Shown one piece after another: positions 43,835 to 52,277 of a stretch of 64,000 nt of DNA (its first letter is position 1; the number at the start of each line of letters is the position of its first letter). The DNA is from Klenkia brasiliensis (GTDB lineage Bacteria; Actinomycetota; Actinomycetes; Mycobacteriales; Geodermatophilaceae). Location: the NCBI RefSeq assembly GCF_900100695.1, contig NZ_FNCF01000003.1:558001-622000 (forward strand), read 5' to 3'. The notes beneath the pieces are model-generated. The model saw only the letters and a program-made list of their open reading frames with translations. It did no database searches and was not told where the DNA came from. Both the position numbers and the translations under genes were made by a program.

Positions 43835-44242
43835 GTGCACCCGACCGTCGACGAGCAGCTGACCGGCGCGCTCCGGCTGCTGGACGTGCTGCAGACCGAG
43901 GACGAGCTGTCCCCCGCCGGCCAGGAGGTGCTGACCAACGTGCGGCGGCTGCTGGGCAAGGTGCAGCGCTCCTGGGCCGCACAGCTGCCCTTCCACACCG
44001 CCGACAACGCCGAGCTCACCGCGCTCCTGGTCCGTACGGCGCCGCTGGTGGACCCGTCCCTGGTCCCCGCCGACGACGTGATCCCGCCGCTGGACGCCGT
44101 CGCCGTGGCCACCCGCAACGCGCAGCTGCGGGCCCTGCTGTCCCAGGTCGTCACCGGCCTGCCCCACACCCCCGAGGGCGACGCCGCCCGCGCCGCGATC
44201 GCCGACCACCTGCGCCACCGGGTCGACACCGACCCCACCTGA
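43835..44242 (+). CDS. Small helical protein, putative kinase partner
   Basis: A 135-residue soluble helical protein with no cysteines or membrane segments, starting with GTG 43835 behind GGAGG (43823-43827). It begins VHPTVDEQLTGALRLLDVL and ends in an acidic helix. Its position directly after the kinase and its size recall LvaB (needed by LvaA in levulinate catabolism) and the DUF6285 proteins that follow similar kinases in actinobacteria. Sequence similarity to either cannot be confirmed by eye. A stabilising or activating partner for the kinase is the working idea. Confidence 0.65.
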   Translation: MHPTVDEQLTGALRLLDVLQTEDELSPAGQEVLTNVRRLLGKVQRSWAAQLPFHTADNAELTALLVRTAPLVDPSLVPADDVIPPLDAVAVATRNAQLRALLSQVVTGLPHTPEGDAARAAIADHLRHRVDTDPT

Positions 44243-44257
44243 GGAGGGGCCTCCCCC

Positions 44258-45385
44258 GTGACCGACCTGTCCGTCGGCGACGACTTCTTCGCCGAGCAGT
44301 TCCCGCTGTCCCCGATCGACGACTTCATGGTCCACCAGACCCCGGACCCGGTCCGGGTGTCCTGGACCGGTGACCCCCGCGCCTACGAGCGGTACTGGAT
44401 GGTCGCCCACGACGCGACCGGCGAGGTGATGGTCGCGACCGGCGGCAGCATCTACCCCAACCTGGACCGCGCCGAGGCCTACGCCGTCGTCGTCCGGGGC
44501 GGGAGGCACACCGCCGTCCGCAGCTTCCGCCCGCTGGGCGTGGACCGGACCGACCTGCGCGTGGGTCCGATCGCGCCCCAGATCATCCGCGGCCTGCGCG
44601 AGTGGCGCTACGTGCTGGAGCCGAACGAGCAGGGGATCAGCTGGGACATCACCTTCACCGACACCACGCGGCAGGTGTTCCGCGAGCCGCTCTCGGACTC
44701 TGCGCACGGCACCCCGCCGGGCCGCCGCGGCGACGTGACCGCGGGGTTCGAGGGCTTCGGCACCGTCTCGGGCTGGGTGGAGGTCGACGGCGCACGCGTC
44801 GAGCTCGGTCCGGGGTCAGCGGGCACCCGGGACCGGCACTGGGGCACCGGCCGCGGCGTCGGCGGGCCCGCCATGTCGCTGGGCGGCCGGCTGCACGTCG
44901 GCACGAACGGGAACGCGTTCGTGCCCTTCGCCGACTGGACGCTGTGGGGGGACCGGGTCTACTACCCCTTCGGGCATGCCACCCCCGGAGCCACCAAGGT
45001 GCTCAAGCCGACCCGCCGGCTGCGCTTCGACCCCGACACCCAGGTCTTCGTCGAGGGGGTCGTGGACTACCGGCTGGTCACCGGGCAGACCCGGCAGCTG
45101 CACTACGAGCGGATCGGCGAGCAGACGGCCTACCTGCGTTGCGGCATGTACGGCGGCACGCCCGACGGCGACATCCACCAGGGCTCCTACGACGGCCCGC
45201 CGATGACCGAGGGCGAGACCCACGACCTCACCGAGCTGCGCCAGCGGATCGGGCTGCGCGGGCTGGACGAGCACCTGTGCCGGGTGACCTGCGACGACGA
45301 GACGGTCATCGGGGTGTACCAGACCATCGACCCGCTGGCCTTCGAGGCGTGCACCGCGGGCCGGCCCGGCTGGGACCTCCTCTGA
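44258..45385 (+). CDS. Hypothetical protein, AttH/CrtC-like (DUF7064/DUF7065 type)
   Basis: A 375-residue soluble protein. Residues 15-180 (FPLSPIDDFMVHQTPDPVRV, RYWMVAHDATGEVMVATGGSIYPN) and residues 190-370 (GTRDRHWGTGRGVG, LHVGTNGNAFVPFADWTLWG) look like two lipocalin-type beta domains. This is the arrangement of the DUF7064/DUF7065 proteins often found in actinobacterial and sphingomonad catabolic clusters for hydrophobic compounds; AttH and CrtC hydratases share the fold. It starts with GTG 44258 with GAGGAGG upstream. A role in binding or hydrating an unsaturated hydrophobic intermediate is inference. Confidence 0.65.
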   Translation: MTDLSVGDDFFAEQFPLSPIDDFMVHQTPDPVRVSWTGDPRAYERYWMVAHDATGEVMVATGGSIYPNLDRAEAYAVVVRGGRHTAVRSFRPLGVDRTDLRVGPIAPQIIRGLREWRYVLEPNEQGISWDITFTDTTRQVFREPLSDSAHGTPPGRRGDVTAGFEGFGTVSGWVEVDGARVELGPGSAGTRDRHWGTGRGVGGPAMSLGGRLHVGTNGNAFVPFADWTLWGDRVYYPFGHATPGATKVLKPTRRLRFDPDTQVFVEGVVDYRLVTGQTRQLHYERIGEQTAYLRCGMYGGTPDGDIHQGSYDGPPMTEGETHDLTELRQRIGLRGLDEHLCRVTCDDETVIGVYQTIDPLAFEACTAGRPGWDLL

Positions 45386-46569
45386 GATCCGGCAGCGGCC
45401 CGCTGGCCGGCACCCGCGTGGTGGAGTTCGCCGGCCTCGGACCGGCCCCGTTCGCCGCGATGCTGCTGGCCGACCTCGGCGCCGACGTCGTCACCGTCGA
45501 CCGCATCCCTGCCGGCGGGACGACCGACGGGCTGGGGGCGATGACCACCGGGGCGCTCGGCCGCGGGCGCCGCTCGATCGCGGTGAACACCAAGGACCCC
45601 GCGGGCCGGGAGCTCGTCCTCGACCTCGTCGCCGGCGCCGACGCGCTGGTCGAGGGTTTCCGGCCGGGGGTGATGGAGCGCCTCGGGCTCGGTCCCGAGG
45701 CGTGCCTGGCACGCCGCCCCTCCCTGGTCTACGGCCGGATGACCGGCTGGGGCCAGACCGGTCCCCTGGCCTCGGCCGCCGGCCACGACATCAACTACAT
45801 CGCCGCGGCCGGGGTGCTCGAGCACATCGGCCCGGCCGACGGACCACCCGCCGTCCCGCTCAACCTCATCGGGGACTTCGGCGGCGGCGGGATGCTGCTG
45901 GCCGTCGGACTGCTGGCCGCGATGCTCGAGGCGCGCAGCTCGGGCCGGGGCCAGGTCGTCGACGCCGCGATGGTCGACGGCTCCGCACTGCTGATGACCA
46001 TGATGTTCGAGCTGACCGGGCGCGGGCTGTGGGACCCGAGCCGGCAGTCGAACATGAACGACGGCGGTGCCCACTTCTACGGCGTGTACGAGACCGCCGA
46101 TGGCCGGTACGTGTCGGTCGCGGCGATGGAGCCGAAGTTCTACGCCGTGCTGCTGGACCTCATCGGTCTGTCGGCGGAGGACTTGCCCGACCAGTGGGAC
46201 GCCGTAGCGTGGCCGGCCCTCCGGCAGCGGCTCGCCGACGTGTTCCGCACCCGCACACGGCAGGAGTGGACCGACCTGCTGGAGGGCAGCGATGCCTGCT
46301 TCGCGCCGGTGCTGTCGATGTCGGAGGCACCCGGGCACCCGCATGCCGTCGCCCGTGACGCCTTCGTCAGCGTCGACGGTGTCGTGCAGCCCTCGCCGGC
46401 TCCGCGGTTCAGCCGTACCCCGGCCGAGGTCCACCGCGGCGCAGCAGGCGTCGGCGAGCACACGACCGAGGTGCTCACCGAGCTCGGCCTGGCACACGGA
46501 CGGATCCAGGAGCTGCTGTCCCGGGGTGCCGTCGCCCACCCGGGGGCACCGGCCAGGATGGACCCGTGA
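45382..46569 (+). CDS. mcr: Alpha-methylacyl-CoA racemase (CaiB/BaiF family)
   Basis: A 395-residue family III CoA-transferase-fold enzyme with the racemase catalytic set rather than the transferase Asp. H135 is in GHDINYIA, D165 in GDFGGGG and E250 in AAMEPKFY, equivalent to H126, D156 and E241 of the mycobacterial racemase. It interconverts R and S 2-methylacyl-CoA, allowing branched acids to enter beta-oxidation. The conserved N-terminus (SGPLAGTRVVEFAGLGP) begins directly after CTG 45382, whose CTGA overlaps the previous stop. GTG 45349 is an alternative start and GTG 45418 would cut off conserved residues. Confidence 0.9.
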   Translation: MRSGSGPLAGTRVVEFAGLGPAPFAAMLLADLGADVVTVDRIPAGGTTDGLGAMTTGALGRGRRSIAVNTKDPAGRELVLDLVAGADALVEGFRPGVMERLGLGPEACLARRPSLVYGRMTGWGQTGPLASAAGHDINYIAAAGVLEHIGPADGPPAVPLNLIGDFGGGGMLLAVGLLAAMLEARSSGRGQVVDAAMVDGSALLMTMMFELTGRGLWDPSRQSNMNDGGAHFYGVYETADGRYVSVAAMEPKFYAVLLDLIGLSAEDLPDQWDAVAWPALRQRLADVFRTRTRQEWTDLLEGSDACFAPVLSMSEAPGHPHAVARDAFVSVDGVVQPSPAPRFSRTPAEVHRGAAGVGEHTTEVLTELGLAHGRIQELLSRGAVAHPGAPARMDP

Positions 46570-47336
46570 CCGCAGCGAGCGAGGAGTCCAAGGACCGCTT
46601 GTCCCGCATCTTCGAGGTGCTCGAGCTGCTGGCGGGCCAGTCGGACGGCATGACCGTGACCCAGGTCAGCAAGGCCGTCGGCATGCCCTTGAGCAGCACG
46701 CACAACCTGCTGCAACGGTTGGTCTCCGCCGAGGCCGCCGTCGTCACCGAGGACCTGCGCTACACCGTCGGTGGCCGCGCGGTCCGGTACGGCATCCGGA
46801 TCATGGAGGCCCTGCAGGTGCGCAGCGTCGCCCGCCGGCACCTCCAGGACCTGGCCCGCGCGCTCGGGGAGGACGTCTACCTGGCCGAGCGCTTCGGGAA
46901 CCGGGTGACCTACACCGACCGGGTGGTCGGCCCGCGTGCGATGGCGCTGGACATCCGGCTCGGGCAACGGCTCTACCTGCATGCGACGTCGGTGGGCAAG
47001 CTGTTCGCGGCGCTGGACCCCGGCCTGGGCGCCGAGGCGCTGGCCGGCCCGCTGCCCCAGCTCACCCCCGCCACGCTGGTCGACCCGGCCGCGCTGGGGG
47101 CCGAGTTCGACCGCATCCGCGAGCAGGACTACGCGGTCAGCGACCAGGAGTCCTACGTCGGCATCGTCGGCATCGCGGTGCCGGTGCGCGACGCCGGGGA
47201 CCGGGTGGTGGCCGCCATCCACCTCTCCGCGCTGGAGGCGCACCGCTCCCCGGTCCAACAGCTGGCCTGGCTCGAGGAGATCCGGGCGGCAGCGGCCCAG
47301 GTCGAGCGGTCACTGGGTCGGTTCAACCCCGACTGA
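46566..47336 (+). CDS. IclR family transcriptional regulator
   Basis: A 256-residue regulator. The winged HTH is at residues 10-70 (LSRIFEVLELLAGQSDGMTVTQVSKAVGMPLSSTHNLLQRL), and the IclR effector domain follows from about 85 (RHLQDLARALGEDVYLAERFG) to the end (ISVP-type core IVGIAVPVRDAGDRVVAAI). GTG 46566 overlaps the racemase stop, so it is the last gene of the operon and probably controls it through the paired sites at 38977 and 39099. The effector is likely the pathway substrate or its CoA ester. Confidence 0.9.
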   Translation: MTAASEESKDRLSRIFEVLELLAGQSDGMTVTQVSKAVGMPLSSTHNLLQRLVSAEAAVVTEDLRYTVGGRAVRYGIRIMEALQVRSVARRHLQDLARALGEDVYLAERFGNRVTYTDRVVGPRAMALDIRLGQRLYLHATSVGKLFAALDPGLGAEALAGPLPQLTPATLVDPAALGAEFDRIREQDYAVSDQESYVGIVGIAVPVRDAGDRVVAAIHLSALEAHRSPVQQLAWLEEIRAAAAQVERSLGRFNPD

Positions 47337-47352
47337 CCCGGCCGCTCCACCC

Positions 47353-48507
47353 TCAGGTCACCGCGCCCCGGGCCGCCCGCCAGAACTCCTCGGGTCCGTC
47401 GTGCGGGCCGGTCATCATCCGCTGGGTGAGCAGCACGGCGACCAGGTCCAGCGTGGGGTCGCAGTAGCCGCTGGTGCCGGTGCCGCCGGTCCAGCCGAAC
47501 CGGCCGGGCGTCGTCCAGGGGTCGGTGACCTCCAGGGTCAGCTCCAGGTTGCCGGTGGCCCAGGTCCGGCCGGGGCCGAGGAAGGTCTGCGCGGCGGCGC
47601 GCTGGACGTCGGTGAGCCCGTCGCGCAGCACGTCGGCGGCCCGCACCCCGCCGGGCAGCGCGTCGTCGGCGACCGCGCCGAGGAAGGCGCACACGTCCGC
47701 CGCGGTCGACACCAGCCCACCGCCGAGGGAGGCGAAGACGGGCGGTGCGGACCAGACGCCGTCGGCCGGGTCGAGCACCGCCAGGCCGGCGTCCCCGGGG
47801 GCGTACTGCACCGGCAGCGGGCGGTCGGTCCAGAACGCGGTGCCGGTCAGCCCGAGGGGCCGGGTGACCCGCTCGGCCAGCAGCTCGGCCAGCGGGCGGC
47901 CGGTGGCGCGGGCGAGCAGGACGCCGAGCAGGTCGCTGCCGGTGTGGTACCGCCAGCCCTGCCCGGGCTGGTCGGCCAGCGGGAGCTCCGCCAGGCGGGC
48001 GACCCAGCTGTCGGGGTCGCGGGCGGGCGGCAGCGGGCCCGGGCTCACGCCCCCGACCCACATCGCGTGCGCGAGCGGCGACTCGTCCATCAGCAGCCCG
48101 GCGCCGCAGGTCATCTGCAGCAGGTCCCGCACGGTGATCGGCGCCTTGGCGGCCACGGTGTCGGCCAGCTCGGCGCCCGGGCGCCGCAGCACCCGGGGCG
48201 CCGCCAGCTCGGGCAGCCAGCGGGCGGCCTCGTCGTGCAGGTCGAGCGTGCCGTCGGCCACCAGCGACAGGGCCAGCACCCCGCCGAACGGCTTGGTCAG
48301 CGACGCGACCCGGAACGGCGTCCCCGGCAGCACCGGGTCGGTGCCCCCGACGGCGAGGGTGCCCGTGGCGTGCACCGTCGTCCTCCCGGCGTGCCGGACG
48401 GCGACGACGGCGCCCGGGTAGCGGCCCTGCGCGACGTGGTCGTCGAGGAGCGCGACGATCGGGGTGAGGTCCATGCCAGGAGGACCGCCGTCGGGCCCGG
48501 GACTCAT
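47353..48507 (-). CDS. Serine hydrolase, beta-lactamase/class C family
   Basis: About 384 residues from ATG 48507 (ATG 48474 is an alternative giving 373). Penicillin-binding-protein-like serine hydrolase: S-x-x-K is in FRVASLTKPFGG, the Y-x-x motif in WRYHTGSDLLGVLLARATG, and a late G-W-T-G-G-T region sits at FGWTGGTGTSGYCDP. There is no signal peptide, so it is probably a cytosolic esterase/EstB-like enzyme rather than a secreted beta-lactamase. It is a single gene; substrate unknown. Bases 48508-48796 upstream hold no gene that I can support, though a GTGACGGTCAC palindrome occurs near 48737. Confidence 0.85.
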   Translation of the reverse strand: MSPGPDGGPPGMDLTPIVALLDDHVAQGRYPGAVVAVRHAGRTTVHATGTLAVGGTDPVLPGTPFRVASLTKPFGGVLALSLVADGTLDLHDEAARWLPELAAPRVLRRPGAELADTVAAKAPITVRDLLQMTCGAGLLMDESPLAHAMWVGGVSPGPLPPARDPDSWVARLAELPLADQPGQGWRYHTGSDLLGVLLARATGRPLAELLAERVTRPLGLTGTAFWTDRPLPVQYAPGDAGLAVLDPADGVWSAPPVFASLGGGLVSTAADVCAFLGAVADDALPGGVRAADVLRDGLTDVQRAAAQTFLGPGRTWATGNLELTLEVTDPWTTPGRFGWTGGTGTSGYCDPTLDLVAVLLTQRMMTGPHDGPEEFWRAARGAVT

Positions 48508-48796
48508 CGACACGGCCCCACGCTCGGCGGGCAGCACGTCGAGCCGGGTGGTGACCCCGGCCGTGCACCAGGTGCTGTGCAGCTGCTGCGCCTGGCCCAG
48601 CGCCACGACCTCGTCGGCCCCCCGCCTCGTACTCCGCACCGGCGACGAACTGCCTGCTCGGCGCGCACTGCGGACCCACGCCCCGGGTGCCCTGGGCAGG
48701 ACGACGGAACATCAGGCGACTCCGGTGTCGGTTGTCCGTGACGGTCACCCACACCGACGAGCCGGCCCGGTCCGGGTCACGCCCGGCGGGCTCCCC

Positions 48797-48849
48797 CTCC
48801 CGGGCTCGTGCCCTGCCCACACCGGGTGGGCAGGGCACGAGCCCGGGAG
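48797..48849. terminator. 24-bp perfect hairpin
   Basis: Arms 48797-48820 and 48826-48849 are exact reverse complements around ACCGG. It begins five bases after the NUDIX stop on the minus strand. This is far longer than needed for a simple terminator. Confidence 0.75.
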
Positions 48850-48854
48850 CAGGG

Positions 48855-49304
48855 TCAGCCGAGCAGCTCGACCAGCCGGTCCAGGAACGGCAGCTGACCC
48901 TTGACCAGCTTGGTCGCGGCGGTGTCGAGGTCGAGCCAGGCGGCGCGGTCGAGCTCGGGGAAGGTCTGCAGCCGGCCCGAGCGGGGCGGCCACTCCAGCT
49001 CGAAGGTGTTGCTGACGACCGCGTCGGCGTCCAGGTCGCCCTCGGCCGCCCACACCGTGAGCACCTTCGAGCCGCGCACGACGCCGAGGGGCTGCAGGTG
49101 CCCCGGCGCGGGGTGGCCGGTCTCCTCGGTGAACTCACGGCGGGCGGCGGCCTCGGCGTCCTCGTCCTCGTCGTGCTCGCCCTTGGGGATCGACCAGGCG
49201 TGCTCGTCCTTGTGCGCCCAGAACGGGCCGCCCATGTGGCCGAGCAGCACCTGCAGCTCGGGGGTGCGGCGGTAGAGCAGGATCCCGGCGCTGCGTCGTG
49301 GCAC
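48855..49304 (-). CDS. NUDIX hydrolase
   Basis: A 149-residue NUDIX pyrophosphohydrolase. The Nudix box runs from GEHDEDED to REFTEETG (about residues 44-66), with the metal-binding REx2EE set intact. The N-terminus SAGILLYRRTPELQVLLGHMGGPFWAHKDEHAWSIPKG (broken here by variation) is typical of the group that includes diadenosine polyphosphate and (deoxy)nucleotide hydrolases. I prefer GTG 49304 to more upstream starts, which would overlap the divergent kinase. It is monocistronic, ending at the strong hairpin. Confidence 0.88.
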   Translation of the reverse strand: MPRRSAGILLYRRTPELQVLLGHMGGPFWAHKDEHAWSIPKGEHDEDEDAEAAARREFTEETGHPAPGHLQPLGVVRGSKVLTVWAAEGDLDADAVVSNTFELEWPPRSGRLQTFPELDRAAWLDLDTAATKLVKGQLPFLDRLVELLG

Positions 49305-49363
49305 GGAGCCATCTTGACCCGGCCTTTGCCCGGTCTTCACCCGGCCCGGGCGAGGGTGCCGAG

Positions 49364-50299
49364 GTGGCTCCTCCCCCTCCCCTGCTCGCCGGCCGCTACG
49401 ACCTGGGCGGCCTGTTGGGCGCCGGCGGCATGGCTGTGGTGCACCGCGGGCACGACCGGGTACTCGACCGCCCGGTCGCGGTGAAGCTGCTCCCCCCGGG
49501 CAGCCCGGCCGCGGCGGTCGAGCGGTTCCGGGACGAGGGACGCCGGCACGCCGCGGTGCGCCACCCCGGCGTGCTGCCGGTGCTCGACGCCGGCGCCGAC
49601 CGCGGCTGGCACTTCCTGGTGCTCGAGCTGGCCGCAGGCTCCCTGGCCCAGCTGCTGCGCCGCCGCCCGGTCCTCCCGCCCGCCGAGGCCGCGGCCCTGC
49701 TCGGCCAGGTCGCCGCGGCGTTGGCCGCCGCGCACCGCGCCGGCGTCGTGCACCGCGACGTCAAGCCGGGCAACGTGCTGCTCGACGACGGCGGGCGCGC
49801 CCGGCTGATCGACTTCGGCATCTCGCTCGGCGCGGGCGGCGTCGACGGCCTGCCCGCCGACCAGGTGCTCGGCACCCGGGAGTACCTGTCGCCCGAGCGG
49901 CTGCGCGGCGCCCCGGCGACCCCGGCCGACGACGTCTGGGCGGTCGGTGTCCTGGGCCACCAGCTGCTGACCGGGGTGCGGCCCGCCGACGGGCTGCCGG
50001 CCCTGCCGGCCGCGCTGCCCCCGGCCCTGCATGCGGCGCTGCTCGCCGCGGTGCATCCCGACCCGGCCCGGCGGCCCGCCGACGGGGCGGCCCTGGCCGC
50101 GCTGCTCGCCGGGCCGGCGCCGACCGCCCTCCCGGTCGGGGCGCTGGTCCCGGGGGACGGCGACGACGCCACCCGCCGGCTGCCGGTGCCGGCCCGGGCG
50201 CCCCGCCGGTGGGCGGCCGTAGCGCTGACCGGGTGCGTGCTGGCCGGGGGCGCCCTGGCCACGGCCTTCCCCGGGGTGGCCGCGGCCGTCGTCCGCTGA
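49364..50299 (+). CDS. Serine/threonine protein kinase (PknB-like, short form)
   Basis: About 311 residues. The bacterial eukaryotic-type kinase domain occupies residues 10-250: glycine loop LGAGGMAVV, Lys K41 in VAVKLL, catalytic D132 in HRDVKPGN, D150 in IDFGIS, APE-like YLSPERL and DDVWAVGVLGHQLLTG. A single C-terminal helix (AAVALTGCVLAGGALATAF) would anchor it with almost no extracellular domain, unlike PknB with its PASTA repeats. I use GTG 49364; GTG 49298 would overlap the NUDIX start on the other strand. Confidence 0.85.
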   Translation: MAPPPPLLAGRYDLGGLLGAGGMAVVHRGHDRVLDRPVAVKLLPPGSPAAAVERFRDEGRRHAAVRHPGVLPVLDAGADRGWHFLVLELAAGSLAQLLRRRPVLPPAEAAALLGQVAAALAAAHRAGVVHRDVKPGNVLLDDGGRARLIDFGISLGAGGVDGLPADQVLGTREYLSPERLRGAPATPADDVWAVGVLGHQLLTGVRPADGLPALPAALPPALHAALLAAVHPDPARRPADGAALAALLAGPAPTALPVGALVPGDGDDATRRLPVPARAPRRWAAVALTGCVLAGGALATAFPGVAAAVVR

Positions 50300-51559
50300 T
50301 CAGGCCGGCGGGCCCAGCTCCAGCACGACCACCGTGCCGTCGTCGCCGTCGACGGTCGCCGAGCCGCCGGAGGCCTCGGCGGTGCGGCGGGCGATGTCCA
50401 GCCCGAGCCCCGTCGAGCCGCGTCCGGAGACGCCGCGCTGGAGTGCTGCGGTGGCGTGCACCCCGGGTCCGCGGTCGGCGACGGCGAGCCGGGCACCGCC
50501 GCCCGGCCGGGGACCGACGGTCACCGCGAAGGGCGTGCCCGGCGGGGTGTGCGCGAAGACGTTGCCCAGCAGCGCGTCGACCGCGGCGGCCAGGTCGGCG
50601 GCCGGCAGCCGCACCGGCAGCGGGGCGGTGGCGAGGTCGACGTCCATCCCGCGCTCCTCGTCCTCGGCCAGCGCCGACCAGAACGCGACCCGCTCGGCCA
50701 CCACGGCGACGGCGTCGCACCGCGCCTGCAGGCCCTCGCGCACGGGCCGGCGGGCGTCGGAGATGACCGCGTCGACGGTGCGGGACAGCTCGTCGACGTC
50801 GTCCACCAGCCGGTCGCGGCCGGGCCCGGTGGGTAGCGCGTCGACGTCCAGGCGCAGCGCGGTGAGCGGGGTGCGCAGCCGGTGGGCCAGGTCGGCGGCG
50901 TTCTCCCGCTCGGCGGTGAGCAGCTCGCCGATCCGGCCGGCCAGCCGGTTGACCGCCGTCCCGACCGCGCGGATGTCGTCGGGCCCGGCGGGCTCGACCC
51001 GGGCGTCGAGCTCCCCGCGGCCCAGCCGGTCGGCGGTGGCGGCGAGCTCGCTCACCGGGCGGGTCAGCGAGCGGGCCAGCCGGTCGGCGACCAGCAGCGC
51101 GAGGGTGAACAGCACCGCGCCCAGCCCGCCGAGCACCAGCCAGGTGCGCAGGACGCCTGCGTCGGCGACGTCGTCGGGCACCAGCACGGTGACCACCGCC
51201 GTCCCGCCGTCCCGGGCGACGGGCTGCACCACGACGGTGCCGCCGGCGACGTCCACGGTGGCCGCGGTGGTCGGGACCGCCGCCGGCAGCACCGCGGCGG
51301 GGTCGCCGACGACGGTGCCGTCGGGCCAGACGACGGCGGCCGGGCGGCCGGCGGCCAGGGCGGTGTCGACGGCGGTGCGGACGCCGTCGGCCGCGGGGGC
51401 CAGGGCGACCGCCGGGAGCAGGGTCTGCACCTGCTGGCGCGCGGCGTCCAGGGCGCGGGCCTCGGCGACCCGGGACACCAGCGCGGCCGCCGGGAGCAGG
51501 AAGGCCAGCAGCACGACCGAGGTGGTGGCCGCGACCAGCAGGGTGATCCGGCGCCTCAC
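50300..51559 (-). CDS. Sensor histidine kinase
   Basis: A 419-residue membrane sensor. One helix lies at about residues 6-26 and another at about 150-172, enclosing an extracellular sensor of about 120 residues. HAMP follows (RLARSLTRPVSELAATADRLGRGELDARV), then the H-box with H226 in DLAHRLRTPLTAL, N-box LGNVFAHTPPG, and G boxes DRGPGV and GSTGLGLDIARR. It starts with GTG 51559, overlapping the response-regulator stop by four bases, so the two are co-translated. Confidence 0.93.
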   Translation of the reverse strand: MRRRITLLVAATTSVVLLAFLLPAAALVSRVAEARALDAARQQVQTLLPAVALAPAADGVRTAVDTALAAGRPAAVVWPDGTVVGDPAAVLPAAVPTTAATVDVAGGTVVVQPVARDGGTAVVTVLVPDDVADAGVLRTWLVLGGLGAVLFTLALLVADRLARSLTRPVSELAATADRLGRGELDARVEPAGPDDIRAVGTAVNRLAGRIGELLTAERENAADLAHRLRTPLTALRLDVDALPTGPGRDRLVDDVDELSRTVDAVISDARRPVREGLQARCDAVAVVAERVAFWSALAEDEERGMDVDLATAPLPVRLPAADLAAAVDALLGNVFAHTPPGTPFAVTVGPRPGGGARLAVADRGPGVHATAALQRGVSGRGSTGLGLDIARRTAEASGGSATVDGDDGTVVVLELGPPA

Positions 51560-52242
51560 GCGGCCGGTCCGGCCAGCCGGACGCCGACCCCGCGGACGGT
51601 GTGCAGCAGCCGCGGCTCCCCGGCGCTCTCGCCGAGCTTGCGGCGCAGCCAGGAGAGGTGGACGTCGACGGTCTTGTCCGACCCGCCGTAGGGCAGCTGC
51701 CACACCTCGGCGAGCAGCTCCCGCTTGCTGACCACCGTGCCGGCGCGCGCGGCCAGGTAGGCCAGCAGCTCGAACTCCTTGGGGCTCAGCGGCACGTCGG
51801 CGCCGGCGAGGGTGACCCGGTGGGTGCGCACGTCGACCGACAGGTCACCCACCACCACGGGTCCGCCGTCGGCGTCGGGTCCCCCGACCCGGCGGAGGAC
51901 GGCGCGGATGCGGGCGTCGAGCTGGCCGGCCTGGAAGGGCTTGACCACGTAGTCGTCGGCGCCGGCGTCCAGGGCCCCGACGACGCTGGCGTCCTCGTCG
52001 CGGGCAGTGGTGACGATGACCGGGACGGCCGACACCGCGCGCAGCATCCGCAGCAGCTCGACCCCGTCCAGGTCGGGCAGGCCGAGGTCGAGCAGCACCA
52101 GGTCCGGACGCCGCTCGAGCACCTGCTGCAGGCCGGCGAGCGCGGTGCCGGTGGACTCCACGACGTGCCCGCGGTCGCGCAGCGCCCGGATGACCGCGCC
52201 GCGGATGCGCTCGTCGTCCTCGATCACGAACAGGGAGGCCAC
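51556..52242 (-). CDS. OmpR-type response regulator
   Basis: A 228-residue receiver plus winged-helix DNA-binding protein. The phosphoacceptor is D52 in LVLLDLGLPD, acidic pocket DDE at residues 8-10, the switch Thr/Lys in VIVTTARDE and DDYVVKPF. The DNA-binding domain spans residues 130-225 (LSPKEFELLAYLAARAGTVVSKRELLAEVW). Partner of the kinase downstream. Upstream on the same strand are the two envelope-protein genes, a likely output or sensing partner. Confidence 0.95.
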   Translation of the reverse strand: MASLFVIEDDERIRGAVIRALRDRGHVVESTGTALAGLQQVLERRPDLVLLDLGLPDLDGVELLRMLRAVSAVPVIVTTARDEDASVVGALDAGADDYVVKPFQAGQLDARIRAVLRRVGGPDADGGPVVVGDLSVDVRTHRVTLAGADVPLSPKEFELLAYLAARAGTVVSKRELLAEVWQLPYGGSDKTVDVHLSWLRRKLGESAGEPRLLHTVRGVGVRLAGPAA

Positions 52243-52277
52243 CGGAGGACGCTAGCCGTTCCGGACGTCGACGTGGC

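Noticed and set aside
39141-47336. A complete levulinate (lva) operon
   Set aside because: No LvaC-type acyl-CoA dehydrogenase or LvaD-type SDR is present; only the kinase and small-protein pair is reminiscent.
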